Assembly (NCBI GenBank): GCA_009780185.1
Contig: WRAN01000003.1
Location: 1 to 64,000 of the forward strand
Direction of reading: 5' to 3'
DNA: 64,000 nt
Source of the DNA: Defluviitaleaceae bacterium
GTDB lineage: Bacteria; Bacillota; Clostridia; Lachnospirales; WQUN01
Shown here: positions 32,865 to 42,945 of the stretch, piece after piece
Position numbering within the stretch: position 1 is the stretch's first letter
Layout: the number at the start of each line of letters is the position of its first letter
The notes under the pieces: generated by a model
Told to the model about the DNA's origin: nothing
The model's input: only the letters and a program-made list of their open reading frames with translations
Databases searched by the model: none
Made by a program: the position numbers and the translations under genes

Positions 32865-34450
32865 CCTACCTTCAACACCACCAACAGAACCCCAAAAAAC
32901 GCCCCGATAGAAACACACATAGTCTTAAAGCTCAAATCAAATCTTCTAAGTGGCCGTAAAAAATCCCTTTTCACCAGTATAAACTTATAAACTAGGTATG
33001 CGGCAACCACACTAATCACAAACACAATATTTTTTTCAAGATACCCCCAAAAGCTTAGCTCTACCTGTTGATTAAGCAAAAAGTTTATAGCTGGCTGAAC
33101 GCCCAACGCAAAACAGCTTATCCCCAGGCAAAGCACAACACTCTCCCTGCACCAATCAGGTGCTAAAACTGCTCCTTTAGGCCGTCCAAAGAAAATAGCC
33201 GAGTACCGCACAAAAACCAAAATCGTCCCAAAATTAATAAAAATAAAAACCCATTCCAAGGCCCCAGTAACACCGCTTATCATAAAATATTTTGATATAG
33301 AACTGCCAAAAAAAGTCGCTCCGGTAATCCCCAGGACAGCAAGGATATTGGCAATAGCAACAGGCTTACTAACACGCAGTAGCCCCCGTATCTTTGTAAT
33401 ATCCTTTGTCTTATACAAATAGCTAATCATGCCCGCCCCAAGGAATAGCGCAACCTTAATCAGTCCATGGTTCACAACATGGTATACCGAGCCAATACGA
33501 GAATACTCATCGTTAAGGCTAAGCCCAGCGATAATAAGCCCCACCTGAGCCACAGTGCTATACGCAAGCAGTAGCCGGATATCTTTTTGAGACAGTGCAA
33601 GGATTATCCCTGCGATGGCTGTAATTATACCTATACACAAGAAAAATTCCGAAGCCATTCCCCCAAATACATCCTGAAAACGAATAAACAAATAAACCCC
33701 GCTTTTTATATGCAGCCCAGACATAAGGGCGGCAATAGTAAAGCGTGACCCCGTTAAGGCATTGACTTTAGGCAGCCATGTAAGCAGCGGAAGCAATGAG
33801 CACTTAGCCGCGATACTGGTCATGATAAGTGCGTAAGGTAGAGCTAGTTCAGTTGTATCCATATGCGCAATAACATAAGCGGCGGCTTCCATATCCATGA
33901 CACCGGTAACCATGTAAAGATACCCAAGCCCAAAAAGATAGAACTGCATAACCACAATATTAACCATTATAAATGTCATACCCGCAAACAGATTACGCCG
34001 CTTACGATCATGCATTAGGAGAATAACCACCACAACTGTACTTACTTCCATAAGCACAAAAATATTAAAGAAGTCACGGGTGAGAAAAAGCCCGATTAGA
34101 GTCCCTTCCAGAATAAAAAGCAAAAACCAATAAAGCCTATCTGTATGGTTGTACTCAGAGCGCAAGTTATATATCACAAGCCCAAGAAAAATAAAAACCG
34201 TAAGAAAAATAAATATAGCTGCCAGATTATCCGCCCTTAGTATTATCCCAAGAAAGCCTTCATAGCCGCCTACACTTATCGTTATCTCATTTGTGCGGCT
34301 GGCTATCAACATAAAAAGAGCCATCACCAAAAAAGCCGACTGAGCAATAACAGCAATAAGCCTAGCACTTTTAAGCCCGGCAAATACATAAACAAACACA
34401 GCAATAATGATGGGTATAATCACAAAAAAAATCAAAATATGGCTAGGCAT
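32861..34450 (-). CDS. mnhD: Mrp-type Na+/H+ antiporter subunit D (NuoL/M/N-like)
   Basis: A 529-residue polytopic protein with about 14 transmembrane helices, of the proton-translocating NADH dehydrogenase/Mrp D family. Conserved parts include the Glu in FVLMEVSTVVVV (TM5 Glu), the Lys-containing IAAKCSLLPLLTWLP and GLHIKSGVYLF segments, and the broken-helix region VYHVVNHGLIKVALF. It is the only large antiporter-like subunit in the operon. It overlaps mnhC by 8 bases. Confidence 0.88.
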   Translation of the reverse strand: MPSHILIFFVIIPIIIAVFVYVFAGLKSARLIAVIAQSAFLVMALFMLIASRTNEITISVGGYEGFLGIILRADNLAAIFIFLTVFIFLGLVIYNLRSEYNHTDRLYWFLLFILEGTLIGLFLTRDFFNIFVLMEVSTVVVVILLMHDRKRRNLFAGMTFIMVNIVVMQFYLFGLGYLYMVTGVMDMEAAAYVIAHMDTTELALPYALIMTSIAAKCSLLPLLTWLPKVNALTGSRFTIAALMSGLHIKSGVYLFIRFQDVFGGMASEFFLCIGIITAIAGIILALSQKDIRLLLAYSTVAQVGLIIAGLSLNDEYSRIGSVYHVVNHGLIKVALFLGAGMISYLYKTKDITKIRGLLRVSKPVAIANILAVLGITGATFFGSSISKYFMISGVTGALEWVFIFINFGTILVFVRYSAIFFGRPKGAVLAPDWCRESVVLCLGISCFALGVQPAINFLLNQQVELSFWGYLEKNIVFVISVVAAYLVYKFILVKRDFLRPLRRFDLSFKTMCVSIGAFFGVLLVVLKVG

Positions 34451-34820
34451 CTTCTTCTACCTCCGTACTAGAAAGGTTTTGCAAAGCCTGCCAGTTCATA
34501 GTCTTGTATTTTCTAAATAAGGCATTAAGCATCGTAATATTGATAGCTGTAACGGCTATCCCGATAATAATAGCCGTAAGCATAAGGGCCTGAGGCAGCG
34601 GGTCGGCAATGGCATCGGGGTTTTCCAGGTATGCAATATCTCCAATAATAGGAGGCTGAGCCCCAAAGCGCGCCCCTACCCCTACCCAGAACATAATCAC
34701 CGCTGTCTGCATCAGCATAATAAACACAATGGATTTCATTGTGTTATTGGTAGTGATAAGCCCAAAAAAGCTGATAAAAAACAATATAATCGGAAAAATA
34801 TCAAAGATATGGAGATTCAT
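34443..34820 (-). CDS. mnhC: Mrp-type antiporter subunit C (NuoK-like)
   Basis: A 125-residue protein with three membrane helices, the NuoK/MnhC fold (DPLPQALMLTAIIIGIAVTAI is the conserved third helix, where it says DP-PQALVLT in relatives). It forms part of the membrane ion path next to subunit D. RBS AGGAG precedes the ATG; 3 bases separate it from mnhB. Confidence 0.88.
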   Translation of the reverse strand: MNLHIFDIFPIILFFISFFGLITTNNTMKSIVFIMLMQTAVIMFWVGVGARFGAQPPIIGDIAYLENPDAIADPLPQALMLTAIIIGIAVTAINITMLNALFRKYKTMNWQALQNLSSTEVEEDA

Positions 34821-34823
34821 AGC

Positions 34824-35795
34824 TTACTCCTTTTTATCAATATCGGCCGGCAAGCGCTCAATAGCAATATGGCGATAAAATAAAATAAAGAAACCACAGG
34901 CAACCTTCATCCCAACAAGGGCACTCATGGCAACAAGATAAATATTTTGAAAAAGAGGTGTAACATCCGCAACCAGATAAACAACCCCAGTAAATACAGC
35001 AAAAATAGGCAAAATTGTTATATTAATAAAAACCAGCTCTTCCATTTTCATAACCTTTTTAATGGGCAAATCGTAAATCCCAAGCACCAAGTAGCGGCAT
35101 ATGAAAAAGGAAGCAAAAGCCAAGCCCCCTAAAAACCCACCTCCGGCGGTAAAATGGCCATTCATTATAAGATATGCCCCAAACAGTAAAATAATGGGAC
35201 AAATAATCCGCATTGTAAACTTGGTCATGCGTGAGTTCTCAATTTCGCTATGCTGGCCGTCCGGCACTTCTTCTGAGCTAAACCAGGAAACATGTGTAAC
35301 CGCCACCACCGCAATAACCAATAGCAACGCCTCAAAAAGCGTATCGTAAACGCGATAACCCAAATAGATAGCCGTTACCGCGTTTTCCCCCCCGACATCC
35401 TGCATAAACATGCGTAAATACTGATCGCGAAGCTCCGTAAAAGCGTAACCCGTAGGCACAGAATTTACGAATAACAAAAAAAGACCAGCAGTAAACAAAA
35501 ATGCCGGGACAAACTTCATAAAGGTAACACGGATTTTTCTTCTGCTGGCAATGGCCTCACTTTTTAATCCTTCTCCGCGGCCATAGTACTGCTCGATACA
35601 GACAATAAAAAAAATTGTAGCAAAAGCCGAAATCCCCGCTTCAGACATAGCAACATCCGGCGCGCCCAAGGCTAAATACACTACTGATGTAATCAAAGAA
35701 AAAACACCAAAGTAGATAATCACCCGGTAAGCCTTACGGCTAAAAACAATGCATGCCGCGCTAAAAACCCAGAAAAAAAGCAGCACCTGAGTCAT
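34824..35795 (-). CDS. mnhB: fusion of DUF4040/MbhD-like domain with Mrp antiporter subunit B
   Basis: A 323-residue protein. Residues 1-~90 match the MbhD/DUF4040 domain (ALGAPDVAMSEAGISAF), which in classical Mrp systems is the C-terminal part of the A subunit. A middle stretch with two helices resembles MbhE. Residues ~190-323 are MnhB (MNGHFTAGGGFLGGLAFAS). The fusion carries the small A-subunit domains while the large NuoL-like part of A is missing from the operon. The start overlaps mnhG by 4 bases. Confidence 0.85.
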   Translation of the reverse strand: MTQVLLFFWVFSAACIVFSRKAYRVIIYFGVFSLITSVVYLALGAPDVAMSEAGISAFATIFFIVCIEQYYGRGEGLKSEAIASRRKIRVTFMKFVPAFLFTAGLFLLFVNSVPTGYAFTELRDQYLRMFMQDVGGENAVTAIYLGYRVYDTLFEALLLVIAVVAVTHVSWFSSEEVPDGQHSEIENSRMTKFTMRIICPIILLFGAYLIMNGHFTAGGGFLGGLAFASFFICRYLVLGIYDLPIKKVMKMEELVFINITILPIFAVFTGVVYLVADVTPLFQNIYLVAMSALVGMKVACGFFILFYRHIAIERLPADIDKKE

Positions 35796-36106
35796 GAAGC
35801 ATCATCCTCGTTTTCACATGAGGGCACATATCCACTTTTATGTGCCTGGCTGGCCATAATATGGGATACAAGTGGATTCAAAATCATCATTATAATCACA
35901 ATAAGAAATAATTTTCCTGTAAAAAAACTAAAACCATGGCGCAAAGCCATCCCTATTGCAAGAGTCAAAAACCCTACGGTATCAATTTTGCAAGCTACCA
36001 GGATCCGATAATAAAAATCCTTCCCAGGCTTAAAGATTCCCAAAATTCCAAACATCATAAAGGCTAAACCAAGCCCCATTACAATATAACTAATTACATA
36101 TATCAT
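35792..36106 (-). CDS. mnhG: Mrp-type antiporter subunit G
   Basis: A 104-residue protein with three helices; MnhG signature FGILGIFKPGKDFYYRILVAC and PLVSHIMASQAH. Overlaps mnhF and mnhB by 4 bases each, showing tight coupling. Confidence 0.87.
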   Translation of the reverse strand: MIYVISYIVMGLGLAFMMFGILGIFKPGKDFYYRILVACKIDTVGFLTLAIGMALRHGFSFFTGKLFLIVIIMMILNPLVSHIMASQAHKSGYVPSCENEDDAS

Positions 36107-36372
36107 TTCGAACCGCGTCCTTTTTGGATATTGCGCTGAGATAGAAAAAGCGCCATAAAAATAGTACCAACAAACCCAGAAAGGGCATAAATAATAGCGA
36201 AATCCAACAAATAAGTAGTACCCATAATAGAAGCAAACAAAATAATAATCATTATGGTCTTTGACAAAATCAAATTAAGCCCTAAAAGCCTGTCCCATAC
36301 ACTGGGGCCAATAACAACACGCACCAAGTACGGCACCAACATTCCTAATATAATCCCTAAGATAATATACAT
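36103..36372 (-). CDS. mnhF: Mrp-type antiporter subunit F
   Basis: An 89-residue protein with three helices and the MnhF pattern RVVIGPSVWDRLLGLN and LDFAIIYALSGFVGTI (conserved Asp). Second gene of the operon. Confidence 0.87.
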   Translation of the reverse strand: MYIILGIILGMLVPYLVRVVIGPSVWDRLLGLNLILSKTIMIIILFASIMGTTYLLDFAIIYALSGFVGTIFMALFLSQRNIQKGRGSK

Positions 36373-36405
36373 ATCTAATCCATGCCTCCTTTGTCGGCGG
36401 ATATT

Positions 36406-36891
36406 TCACACAGAATCTTGTTTTTGTGATTTTAATAATATTCTTTCAATACTACGCAAATCATCTTCCGCGGTAGGATATCCTTTCTTTTTTTTGCTGC
36501 CGATACAAAGAAGAGTAATATCCTTTTCTTCTATTCCCAGATAAATGGATCCCGGTGTTAGCGTAATAGAGTCTGCCAGCATAATGCGAAGGGATTCATT
36601 AGTAAGCTCTAATTTGTAGGTGGTAATCCCCCACTTAGCATCGGTTAAAATCATTTTAACCAAAAAAAGGGCGTCCATATAAATGCGCCCCACAAGCCAA
36701 AGAGGATATCCAATAAGCTTATAAAAATTAACGCTACTAATCTCCTCAAAATTAAGAAACTTCCCAATCAAATGGGCGCATAGCATACTCATAAACATGC
36801 CGATGGCCACATTCTGCCAAGAAACTGATTCCATTAAAATAATCCAAACAAAAGTCAATGCCACCATCACAAAAATGGTATGTCTGCCCAT
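36406..36891 (-). CDS. mnhE: Mrp-type antiporter subunit E
   Basis: A 161-residue protein; first gene of the operon. It has MnhE features: two N-terminal helices, YPLWLVGRIYMDALFLVKMI, and DSITLTPGSIYLGIEEKDITL (the TLTPGT-like motif). The start is minus ATG 36891 with GGAG 8 bases upstream; a GTG at 36903 is possible. A TATACT box lies about 35 bases upstream. Confidence 0.87.
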   Translation of the reverse strand: MGRHTIFVMVALTFVWIILMESVSWQNVAIGMFMSMLCAHLIGKFLNFEEISSVNFYKLIGYPLWLVGRIYMDALFLVKMILTDAKWGITTYKLELTNESLRIMLADSITLTPGSIYLGIEEKDITLLCIGSKKKKGYPTAEDDLRSIERILLKSQKQDSV

Positions 36892-36983
36892 ATCAAGCTC
36901 CACACGATTTATATTGTTATAACAGTATAGCTACCGTGGCACTCTACATCTGTAAGTGTTTTGTGTCAATAGTGGTAACTGGC

Positions 36984-38420
36984 CTATGTCCCGCAAAATG
37001 TTTTATATTTGCAGCCAGTTGGCTCTGGCGGCTGTGAATATATTTTACAATCTTCGTATGGCTTACTCAAAGCCGCTAACAGCTTATGCATTATTGTAAA
37101 GTCTTCATTTTCTGCCGCGGCTAGGGCTTCTTCTACTCGGTGATTTCTTGGAATAATAGCTGGGTTATGTTTTTGCATAATATCTGACACATCGTTTTGG
37201 CTTTGGGGCTGCCTGCTTAGCCTAGACTGCCATTTTGTTTGCCAAGCTGAAAAATCGGGTATTTCAGATAGTGGTATCGGATATGATAGGGCACGAAAAG
37301 TATTAGTATAATCCAGTTTATGTGCCCACATTAGTTCCAATAATTCTGTAATGAGACTGGTATCCTCAGTCTCTTCATTGGTTATCCCCAACTTTGCCCG
37401 CATACCGGATAGCCAGTTTTTATTGTAGCACTCCCAATAATATTCAATCTCTTTGTTAGCTAGTTCTATAGCTTTATTTTCTTCTTCGTGAAATAGCGGT
37501 AGTAATGCTTCCGCAAGCCGAGATAAGTTCCATGCGCCTATTTTGGGCTGATTGTTATAGGAATAACGCCCCATCTTATCAATTGAGCTAAAAACGGTAT
37601 CAGGGTCATATGAATTCATAAAGGCGCAGGGGCCATAATCAATGGTTTCCCCGGATATTGCCATATTGTCTGTATTCATTACACCATGGATAAATCCAAC
37701 CAATTGCCATTTAGCTATTAGTGATGCCTGCCTCTTGGCAACTGCTCTAAAGAATCTAATATATTTGTTGTCTTTATGGCCCGCCTTTTCTAGCTCAGGA
37801 AAATGCCGCCAAATACAGTAATCAGCGAGATTGTGAGTGTTTTCCATCTTGCCAAAAGAAGATATATAGTCAAATGTCCCCACTCTTATATGGCTTGACG
37901 CTACTCTTGTCAGAACTGCTCCTTTCAAAACGGTCTCTCTTAAAACATTTTTGCCAGTAAGCGCAACTGCTAAAGAGCGAGTTGTAGGTATGCCTAAATA
38001 ATACATAGCTTCACTGATAATATACTCCCTAAGCATAGGCAATAAAGCCGCATATCCGTCCCCATTTTGGGAGAAATGCGTAGGGCCGGAACCCTTTAGC
38101 TGAATATCAAATCTATTGCCATCCGGTGTAATCTGCTCTCCAAGTAAAACAGCCCGCCCATCGCCAAGCATAGCAAAATGGCCAAACTGAAACCCTGCAT
38201 AGGCTTGAGATATAGGCATTGCCCCATGGGGAAGAGCCGAGCCTGCAAATATCTCAGGCCTACTCTCCAGCTTAGATGAATCCAGCCCCAAAGACTCAGC
38301 GAGATTGTGATTAAAAATAATCATCTGTGGAGCTGGGGCTATTTCCGGGTTTTGATTGCGATAAAATACTTCAGGTAATTCTTTATAAGAATGTTCAAGA
38401 TTCCAACCTTCATTTTGCAT
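36984..38420 (-). CDS. selO: protein adenylyltransferase SelO (YdiU/UPF0061)
   Basis: A 478-residue pseudokinase-fold AMPylase. Family segments: [27 protein letters not shown], which binds nucleotide; [18 protein letters not shown]; and the [18 protein letters not shown] catalytic loop with [13 protein letters not shown]. It transfers AMP to Ser/Thr/Tyr of redox proteins. The usual C-terminal Sec/Cys is represented by Cys in KYKTFCGT. It is last in a minus-strand operon with katG, which fits a role in oxidative stress. Confidence 0.92.
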   Translation of the reverse strand: MQNEGWNLEHSYKELPEVFYRNQNPEIAPAPQMIIFNHNLAESLGLDSSKLESRPEIFAGSALPHGAMPISQAYAGFQFGHFAMLGDGRAVLLGEQITPDGNRFDIQLKGSGPTHFSQNGDGYAALLPMLREYIISEAMYYLGIPTTRSLAVALTGKNVLRETVLKGAVLTRVASSHIRVGTFDYISSFGKMENTHNLADYCIWRHFPELEKAGHKDNKYIRFFRAVAKRQASLIAKWQLVGFIHGVMNTDNMAISGETIDYGPCAFMNSYDPDTVFSSIDKMGRYSYNNQPKIGAWNLSRLAEALLPLFHEEENKAIELANKEIEYYWECYNKNWLSGMRAKLGITNEETEDTSLITELLELMWAHKLDYTNTFRALSYPIPLSEIPDFSAWQTKWQSRLSRQPQSQNDVSDIMQKHNPAIIPRNHRVEEALAAAENEDFTIMHKLLAALSKPYEDCKIYSQPPEPTGCKYKTFCGT

Positions 38421-38461
38421 AACATCGCTCCTTTGTCATTAGTATGGATGATGCAAGAAAA

Positions 38462-38854
38462 TTAATTCTTACGAGAAGTTTTAACCCTAAAGCCAAAGTA
38501 TAAAATGTGTAAAACCCAAATAACCACAAGTATAATCTGCGACACAAGAGGCGCAGACGCTGTACGCATTACAAAAAAACTAAATCCCATAAAGGCTGTT
38601 ATTGTAGCCAGTAAAGTCAGCTTGGCCTTAATGGTCATAGCCCTTTCTTTGATGAATCCATCTATGTATTTTTTGTGAAAACGAGTAGAAATAAACCAAC
38701 CATGAAGCCTCTTGGAGCTTCTGCCAAAACATATGGCAGCAAGCAGCGCAAGAGGCGTTGTTGGTATAAAGGGCAGTACCACCCCAGCGGCACCTAGTCC
38801 AAGAAAAATTAAACCTAAAACTATATAGACATACTTTGCAAAGCCTGTCGCCAT
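38462..38854 (-). CDS. DUF454 (YbaN-like) inner-membrane protein
   Basis: A 130-residue protein with about three or four hydrophobic helices and the DUF454 signature GAAGVVLPFIPTTPLALLAA followed by CFGRSSKRLHGWF. Function is unknown; in many bacteria it neighbours heme or oxidative-stress genes. It lies 2 bases after katG and 41 before selO, so it is co-transcribed. Confidence 0.85.
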   Translation of the reverse strand: MATGFAKYVYIVLGLIFLGLGAAGVVLPFIPTTPLALLAAICFGRSSKRLHGWFISTRFHKKYIDGFIKERAMTIKAKLTLLATITAFMGFSFFVMRTASAPLVSQIILVVIWVLHILYFGFRVKTSRKN

Positions 38855-38856
38855 AA

Positions 38857-41064
38857 TTATCTCTTTAGGTCAAATCTATCAGCGTTCATGATTTTATTCC
38901 ATGCCGAAATGAAATCATGCAAAAACTTATCCTTAGCATCGTCACAAGCATATACCTCCGCAATGGCTCTAAGTTGAGCGTTTGAGCCGAATATCAGATC
39001 TACTCTGGTGGCAGTCCATTTTTGCTCTCTGGTTTTTGTGCATATGCCGTTAAACACATTCTTGTCATCAGTAGGTTTCCATTCGGTATCCATGTCCAGA
39101 AGATTAACAAAAAAGTCGTTAGTCAGCGTCTCCGGCGAATGGGTTAGCACACCATGCAGTGAATGACCGTAATTGTTAAACAAAACCCTCAACCCGCCAA
39201 GAAGTACTGTCATCTCCGGTGCTGTCAGGTTTAATAGCTGCGCTCTATCAATAAGCAGTTCTTCTGGCAAGGAAGAAAAATCCTGTTTCTGATAGTTCCT
39301 AAAACCGTCATAAAGAGGCTCTAATACGCCAAAGGACTCGATATCCGTTTGCTCTTGGGAGGCATCTGTTCTTCCCGGTGTAAACGGGACACTTATAGGT
39401 GTTCCGGCATTTTCGGCCGCAAGCTCAATGCCATAAGCCCCGCCAAGAATAATCAGGTCGGCGAGAGATATGTATCTGCCGCTTGCATTGAAATCTTGCT
39501 GAATCTGTTCATATTTTTCCAGCACTACTTTAAGCTGATCCGGCTGATTGATTTCCCAAGATATCTGCGGCTCCAGTCTGACGCGTGCTCCATTGGCTCC
39601 GCCTCTTCGGTCCGAGCCTCTAAAAGACGCGGCACTTGCCCATGCGGTTCTTATAAGCTGGGATACTGTTAATCTGGCTTCTGTTAATCCGGTATTTGCT
39701 ATCTGGTCTTTTAGTTCCTCTATATCCCGGTCGTTTACAATATATCCTTCTTTTTTTGGTATAGGGTCTTGCCATAGAAATTCTTCTTTGGGTACGTCTT
39801 CTCCCCAATATAAGGAAGTAGGCCCCATATCTCTGTGGGTAAGTTTGAACCACGCCTTTGTAAATGCCGCAGCAAATTTTTCTGGGTTTGCCAGATAGTC
39901 TTTTGCTATCTTTTGATAAATTGGGTCAAATTTAAGGGATAGATCCGCGGTGGTCATCATAGGGCGATGTTTTTTTGTGGGGTCATGGGCATCTGCTACC
40001 ATATCTTCATCTGAGCAGTCTTTCGCAAGCCAAATATATGCCCCCGCCGGACTTTTTGTCAGTTCCCATTCATATTTTAAAAGGACTCTTAGATAGCCCA
40101 TATCCCATGTAGTCGGATTGGGTTTCCAAGCACCTTCTATTCCGCTTCCAATCGTATCACCTGCATTGCCTGTGCCGAAGCTGTTCTTCCATCCCAGTCC
40201 TTGTTCTTCAATAGGGGCACCCGCAGGTTCAGGGCCTAAATAAGTAGCCGGTGCCGCACCGTGAGCCTTACCAAATGTATGACCTCCTGCCACCAGTGCA
40301 ACCGTTTCTTCATCGTTCATTGCCATCCTTGCGAATGTCTCACGGACATCATTTGCCGATTTGGCCGGAATTGGCTGCCCGTCCGGCCCCTCTGGGTTTA
40401 CATAAATCAAGCCCATTTGTACCGCAGCAAGAGGATTATCTAGCTGTCTGTCGCCAGAATATCTTTTGTCATCGCTCAGCCATTTATTTTCCGACCCCCA
40501 GTAAATGTCCCCTTGGGGTTCCCATACATCTTCCCGGCCGCCGGCAAACCCGATGAGCTTTAGCCCCATGGATTCGATAGCACAGTTGCCGGCAAGAACC
40601 ATCAGGTCTGCCCATGATAGTTTTCTGCCGTATTTTTTCTTTATTGGCCATAGTAGCCTTCTTGCTTTATCCAGGTTTACATTGTCCGGCCAGCTATTTA
40701 GTGGTGGAAATCTTTGAGTGCCGTCTCTTGCCCCGCCGCGGCCATCCATGGTTCGATATGTACCGGCACTATGCCATGCCATCCTTATAAAGAAAGGCCC
40801 ATAATGGCCAAAGTCTGCCGGCCACCACTCTTTAGAGTCATACATTAGCGCAGTAAGATCATCCTTTACTGCCTGCAAATCAAGGGTTTGAAATTCTCGG
40901 ATGTAATTAAATCTCTCACCCATAGGGTTACTTAGGCATGAGTTCTGATGTAACACGCTTAGGTCAAGTTGGTTTGGCCACCAGTCTTTGATGGTAGCTC
41001 TGCCTTTTGTGAAGTTGGGGCTACTTGTGTTGCCTGTAACTGGGCATTTCGAATTTCCATTCAT
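38857..41064 (-). CDS. katG: catalase-peroxidase KatG
   Basis: A 735-residue bifunctional heme enzyme, full length. The distal Arg-Trp-His is in [11 protein letters not shown] and the proximal His in [10 protein letters not shown]; the Tyr of the Met-Tyr-Trp adduct is in [10 protein letters not shown]. The second, heme-free half is complete. It decomposes hydrogen peroxide and oxidises organic donors in the cytoplasm. KatG is uncommon in strict anaerobes, so transfer is likely. It overlaps the upstream patatin gene by 4 bases. Confidence 0.97.
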   Translation of the reverse strand: MNGNSKCPVTGNTSSPNFTKGRATIKDWWPNQLDLSVLHQNSCLSNPMGERFNYIREFQTLDLQAVKDDLTALMYDSKEWWPADFGHYGPFFIRMAWHSAGTYRTMDGRGGARDGTQRFPPLNSWPDNVNLDKARRLLWPIKKKYGRKLSWADLMVLAGNCAIESMGLKLIGFAGGREDVWEPQGDIYWGSENKWLSDDKRYSGDRQLDNPLAAVQMGLIYVNPEGPDGQPIPAKSANDVRETFARMAMNDEETVALVAGGHTFGKAHGAAPATYLGPEPAGAPIEEQGLGWKNSFGTGNAGDTIGSGIEGAWKPNPTTWDMGYLRVLLKYEWELTKSPAGAYIWLAKDCSDEDMVADAHDPTKKHRPMMTTADLSLKFDPIYQKIAKDYLANPEKFAAAFTKAWFKLTHRDMGPTSLYWGEDVPKEEFLWQDPIPKKEGYIVNDRDIEELKDQIANTGLTEARLTVSQLIRTAWASAASFRGSDRRGGANGARVRLEPQISWEINQPDQLKVVLEKYEQIQQDFNASGRYISLADLIILGGAYGIELAAENAGTPISVPFTPGRTDASQEQTDIESFGVLEPLYDGFRNYQKQDFSSLPEELLIDRAQLLNLTAPEMTVLLGGLRVLFNNYGHSLHGVLTHSPETLTNDFFVNLLDMDTEWKPTDDKNVFNGICTKTREQKWTATRVDLIFGSNAQLRAIAEVYACDDAKDKFLHDFISAWNKIMNADRFDLKR

Positions 41065-42188
41065 GTTGTTATCCTCCTCATTTTTGTTGATAAATACACA
41101 ATCTTAGCAACCTCATAACCGTGTCGCAAAATAACACGATAATCTGCTTTTGATGGCCTGCGAAGGGTTGTGTTATAGTTCCTTGCAAAAGTTGCCTGGT
41201 GCTCTGGAAGGCTTTCAGAGATGATTTGCTTTATGACCTCAGAGTCAATATCTAAATTACGCAGGATACGGGAAGCACTATCGCCTATCTGGAGATACAT
41301 GCCGTTATTCTCTTGACGAATATGCCCGACTATGCTTCGGATACGCAAAATACCTACCTGATCCATTGCAATATCCAGTAGCCGCCGTAGGCTGGAGGAA
41401 AACCCGCGTCGCCTAAAACGGCTTGTGGTTCCTGCATTGCTGACGATAATATAATCTATTCCTTGGGACAGATGCCCCCCGGATGGGCGGTCTGAGATAT
41501 GAAATAAAGCTTCCAATCCCAAGTTATCATACACACCACCATCCCATAAGAAAAAATTACGACCACTGGGGATGCGTCTATCACCCGCCCCTATAGTTGG
41601 CTCAAATGTTGAGGCATTCCATGAGTACTTATCTCGCCTTAATGCATAAGGGCCGATTAAAAATGGAAGGCCAGCCGATGCAGCCATGGCATCTGATATA
41701 GGTAATTTGTGATTGTTTGCATATCCTATGAAAATATCACCCATCGTATCTTGTGTAATACCAAAGCGTTTCCCTGTTTCATATGTAGTACAATTGGCGC
41801 ACCAGACGGGAGTCTGCCCTAGATCGGCCATGGTGCCTTTAACGCCCCATTTTTTGCCGATGACCTTAGCCAAAAGATTTACCCTGCGATGCATCCAAAA
41901 AGGAAACATCCGCAAAATGGCAGAAATCTGAATATCACTGCCCATAATAACTTTTTCAATATTAGGCAGCACTCGATCGAGATATTGTCTGCTTCCGGGC
42001 CATTTTTTATTGTTATGGGCGTATATTAGCCCGGCGCATAGGCTTCCGCCAGAGACTGATGATATGTAAGTAATGCTTTCCATAAGATTATTTTCCGCCA
42101 GCCATTTTAGTACACCTAAATGGTAGATAGTAGCGCGTATGCCACCGCCAGAGAGGACAATACCGATTTTTCTTGTTCTTAAATCCAT
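41061..42188 (-). CDS. patatin-like phospholipase
   Basis: A 375-residue patatin-fold lipase: oxyanion loop [13 protein letters not shown], nucleophile region [13 protein letters not shown] (G-x-S-x-G variant SVSGGS) and the catalytic Asp in [15 protein letters not shown]. It probably hydrolyses membrane phospholipid acyl esters. There is no signal peptide. The start is minus ATG 42188 with GGGGA 7 bases upstream; a GTG at 42203 is the alternative. It is first of the patatin-katG-DUF454-selO operon, suggesting membrane repair under oxidative stress, which is inference. Confidence 0.85.
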   Translation of the reverse strand: MDLRTRKIGIVLSGGGIRATIYHLGVLKWLAENNLMESITYISSVSGGSLCAGLIYAHNNKKWPGSRQYLDRVLPNIEKVIMGSDIQISAILRMFPFWMHRRVNLLAKVIGKKWGVKGTMADLGQTPVWCANCTTYETGKRFGITQDTMGDIFIGYANNHKLPISDAMAASAGLPFLIGPYALRRDKYSWNASTFEPTIGAGDRRIPSGRNFFLWDGGVYDNLGLEALFHISDRPSGGHLSQGIDYIIVSNAGTTSRFRRRGFSSSLRRLLDIAMDQVGILRIRSIVGHIRQENNGMYLQIGDSASRILRNLDIDSEVIKQIISESLPEHQATFARNYNTTLRRPSKADYRVILRHGYEVAKIVYLSTKMRRITT

Positions 42189-42253
42189 AAAAAATCCCCG
42201 CACATAGTTATAGATGTATCATATGCGGGGGGCTCTTCCAACGGGTATAGATG

Positions 42254-42280
42254 TCAGCTTTTTTCAAAATCATCGGGGCA
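42254..42280. repeat. 27-bp repeat, copy 1
   Basis: A 27-base sequence running TCAGCTTTTTTCAAAATC... to ...GGGGCA is identical to 52362-52388. On the minus strand it encodes CPDDFEKS followed by TGA in one frame. Both copies lie between minus-strand genes, some 10-70 bases before the downstream start. Confidence 0.7.
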
Positions 42281-42320
42281 AATTGATATTGAAAGTATCA
42301 TCAAATAGGCAGGTTGAAAT

Positions 42321-42617
42321 TTACATAGAAATTGATGGCAAATTGCTTAAATTATTACTCTCTGTTCCATCAGGGATTGATTTCAGATATTCATTTCCGT
42401 TTCGTTCGGAAATGCCTACGCCTTTTATTCCTCCCTGTTTTGCAAGAGCGACACCCGTTTCCTTATCAAGTACTTGGCCGGTAGAAAGTTGATATCCCGT
42501 TACTTTCCCTTCTTCCTTCACCAATGCTGTAATCTTTGCGGCATTGGGGTTGGGTTCTGGTATTTCTTTCATAGCCATAATAGGCAAAGCAGATAAGTTA
42601 TTATTCTTTGCTTCCAT
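42321..42617 (-). CDS. DUF3892-domain small protein
   Basis: A 98-residue protein: residues ~27-98 match DUF3892 (ITALVKEEGKVTGYQLSTG, GGIKGVGISERNGNEYLKS, PDGTESNNLSNLP). The domain is common in Firmicutes and has no known function. The first 25 residues are a low-complexity leader. RBS AAAAGGAGC precedes it. It is upstream of the patatin operon but separated by ~130 bases. Confidence 0.75.
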   Translation of the reverse strand: MEAKNNNLSALPIMAMKEIPEPNPNAAKITALVKEEGKVTGYQLSTGQVLDKETGVALAKQGGIKGVGISERNGNEYLKSIPDGTESNNLSNLPSISM

Positions 42618-42679
42618 TTAATCAGCTCCTTTTAGTTAGCGTCCCCATATGAACAAGTTCTATGCGAAAAGCATATCCT

Positions 42680-42781
42680 ATAGTGAATTCAATGAGAAAC
42701 AGTTCCGACGGAGGGAAGCCCCGCGCTGTTGCACGGGGCGTTCTGACCGACAGGCGGGGCTGATTTCGAATTAATTCACTA
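42680..42781. repeat. ~102-bp palindromic intergenic element, copy 2
   Basis: Ends TATAGTGAATTC and GAATTAATTCACTA are imperfect inverted repeats (42680-42702 with 42760-42781). Inside lie a GCCCCGCGC-TGTTGC-ACGGGGC stem and CGACAGGCGGGGC (42748-42760), the reverse complement of the core in the element at 12975-13078. It directly abuts the next palindromic element. Confidence 0.6.
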
Positions 42782-42945
42782 AGAAGCTGTATTCAACTCC
42801 GCCAACGCCGCCTTTGCGGTCGGAATTTCGCAGCTCTTCGTCGGCGTTTTCTTGCTTGCCTTATTGGCAAGCGGCGAAACCACCTCCTCAATCTGCGAAA
42901 TTCCGCCGCGCAAATGCGTCATTGTCGAAGTTGAATACAGCTTCT
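42782..42945. repeat. 164-bp MITE-like element with ~52-bp terminal inverted repeats
   Basis: The left arm from AGAAGCTGTATTCAACT (42782) to GGAATTTCGCAG (42832) is repeated inverted at 42894-42945 with few mismatches; the centre holds GCTTGCC-TTATT-GGCAAGC. The right end lies 18 bases before the start codon of the ABC ATPase. An open frame reads from the element into that gene but is not the native start. There is no transposase, so it would need one in trans. Confidence 0.65.

Noticed and set aside
32736..32918. 61-residue extension of FabG
   Set aside because: It runs through a transcription terminator and a tandem repeat; ATG 32735 with GGGAGG matches normal FabG.
42700..42781. Possible riboswitch or ncRNA upstream of the ABC importer
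   Set aside because: No match to TPP, SAM or other classes I can recognise; the sequence recurs elsewhere as a palindromic element.
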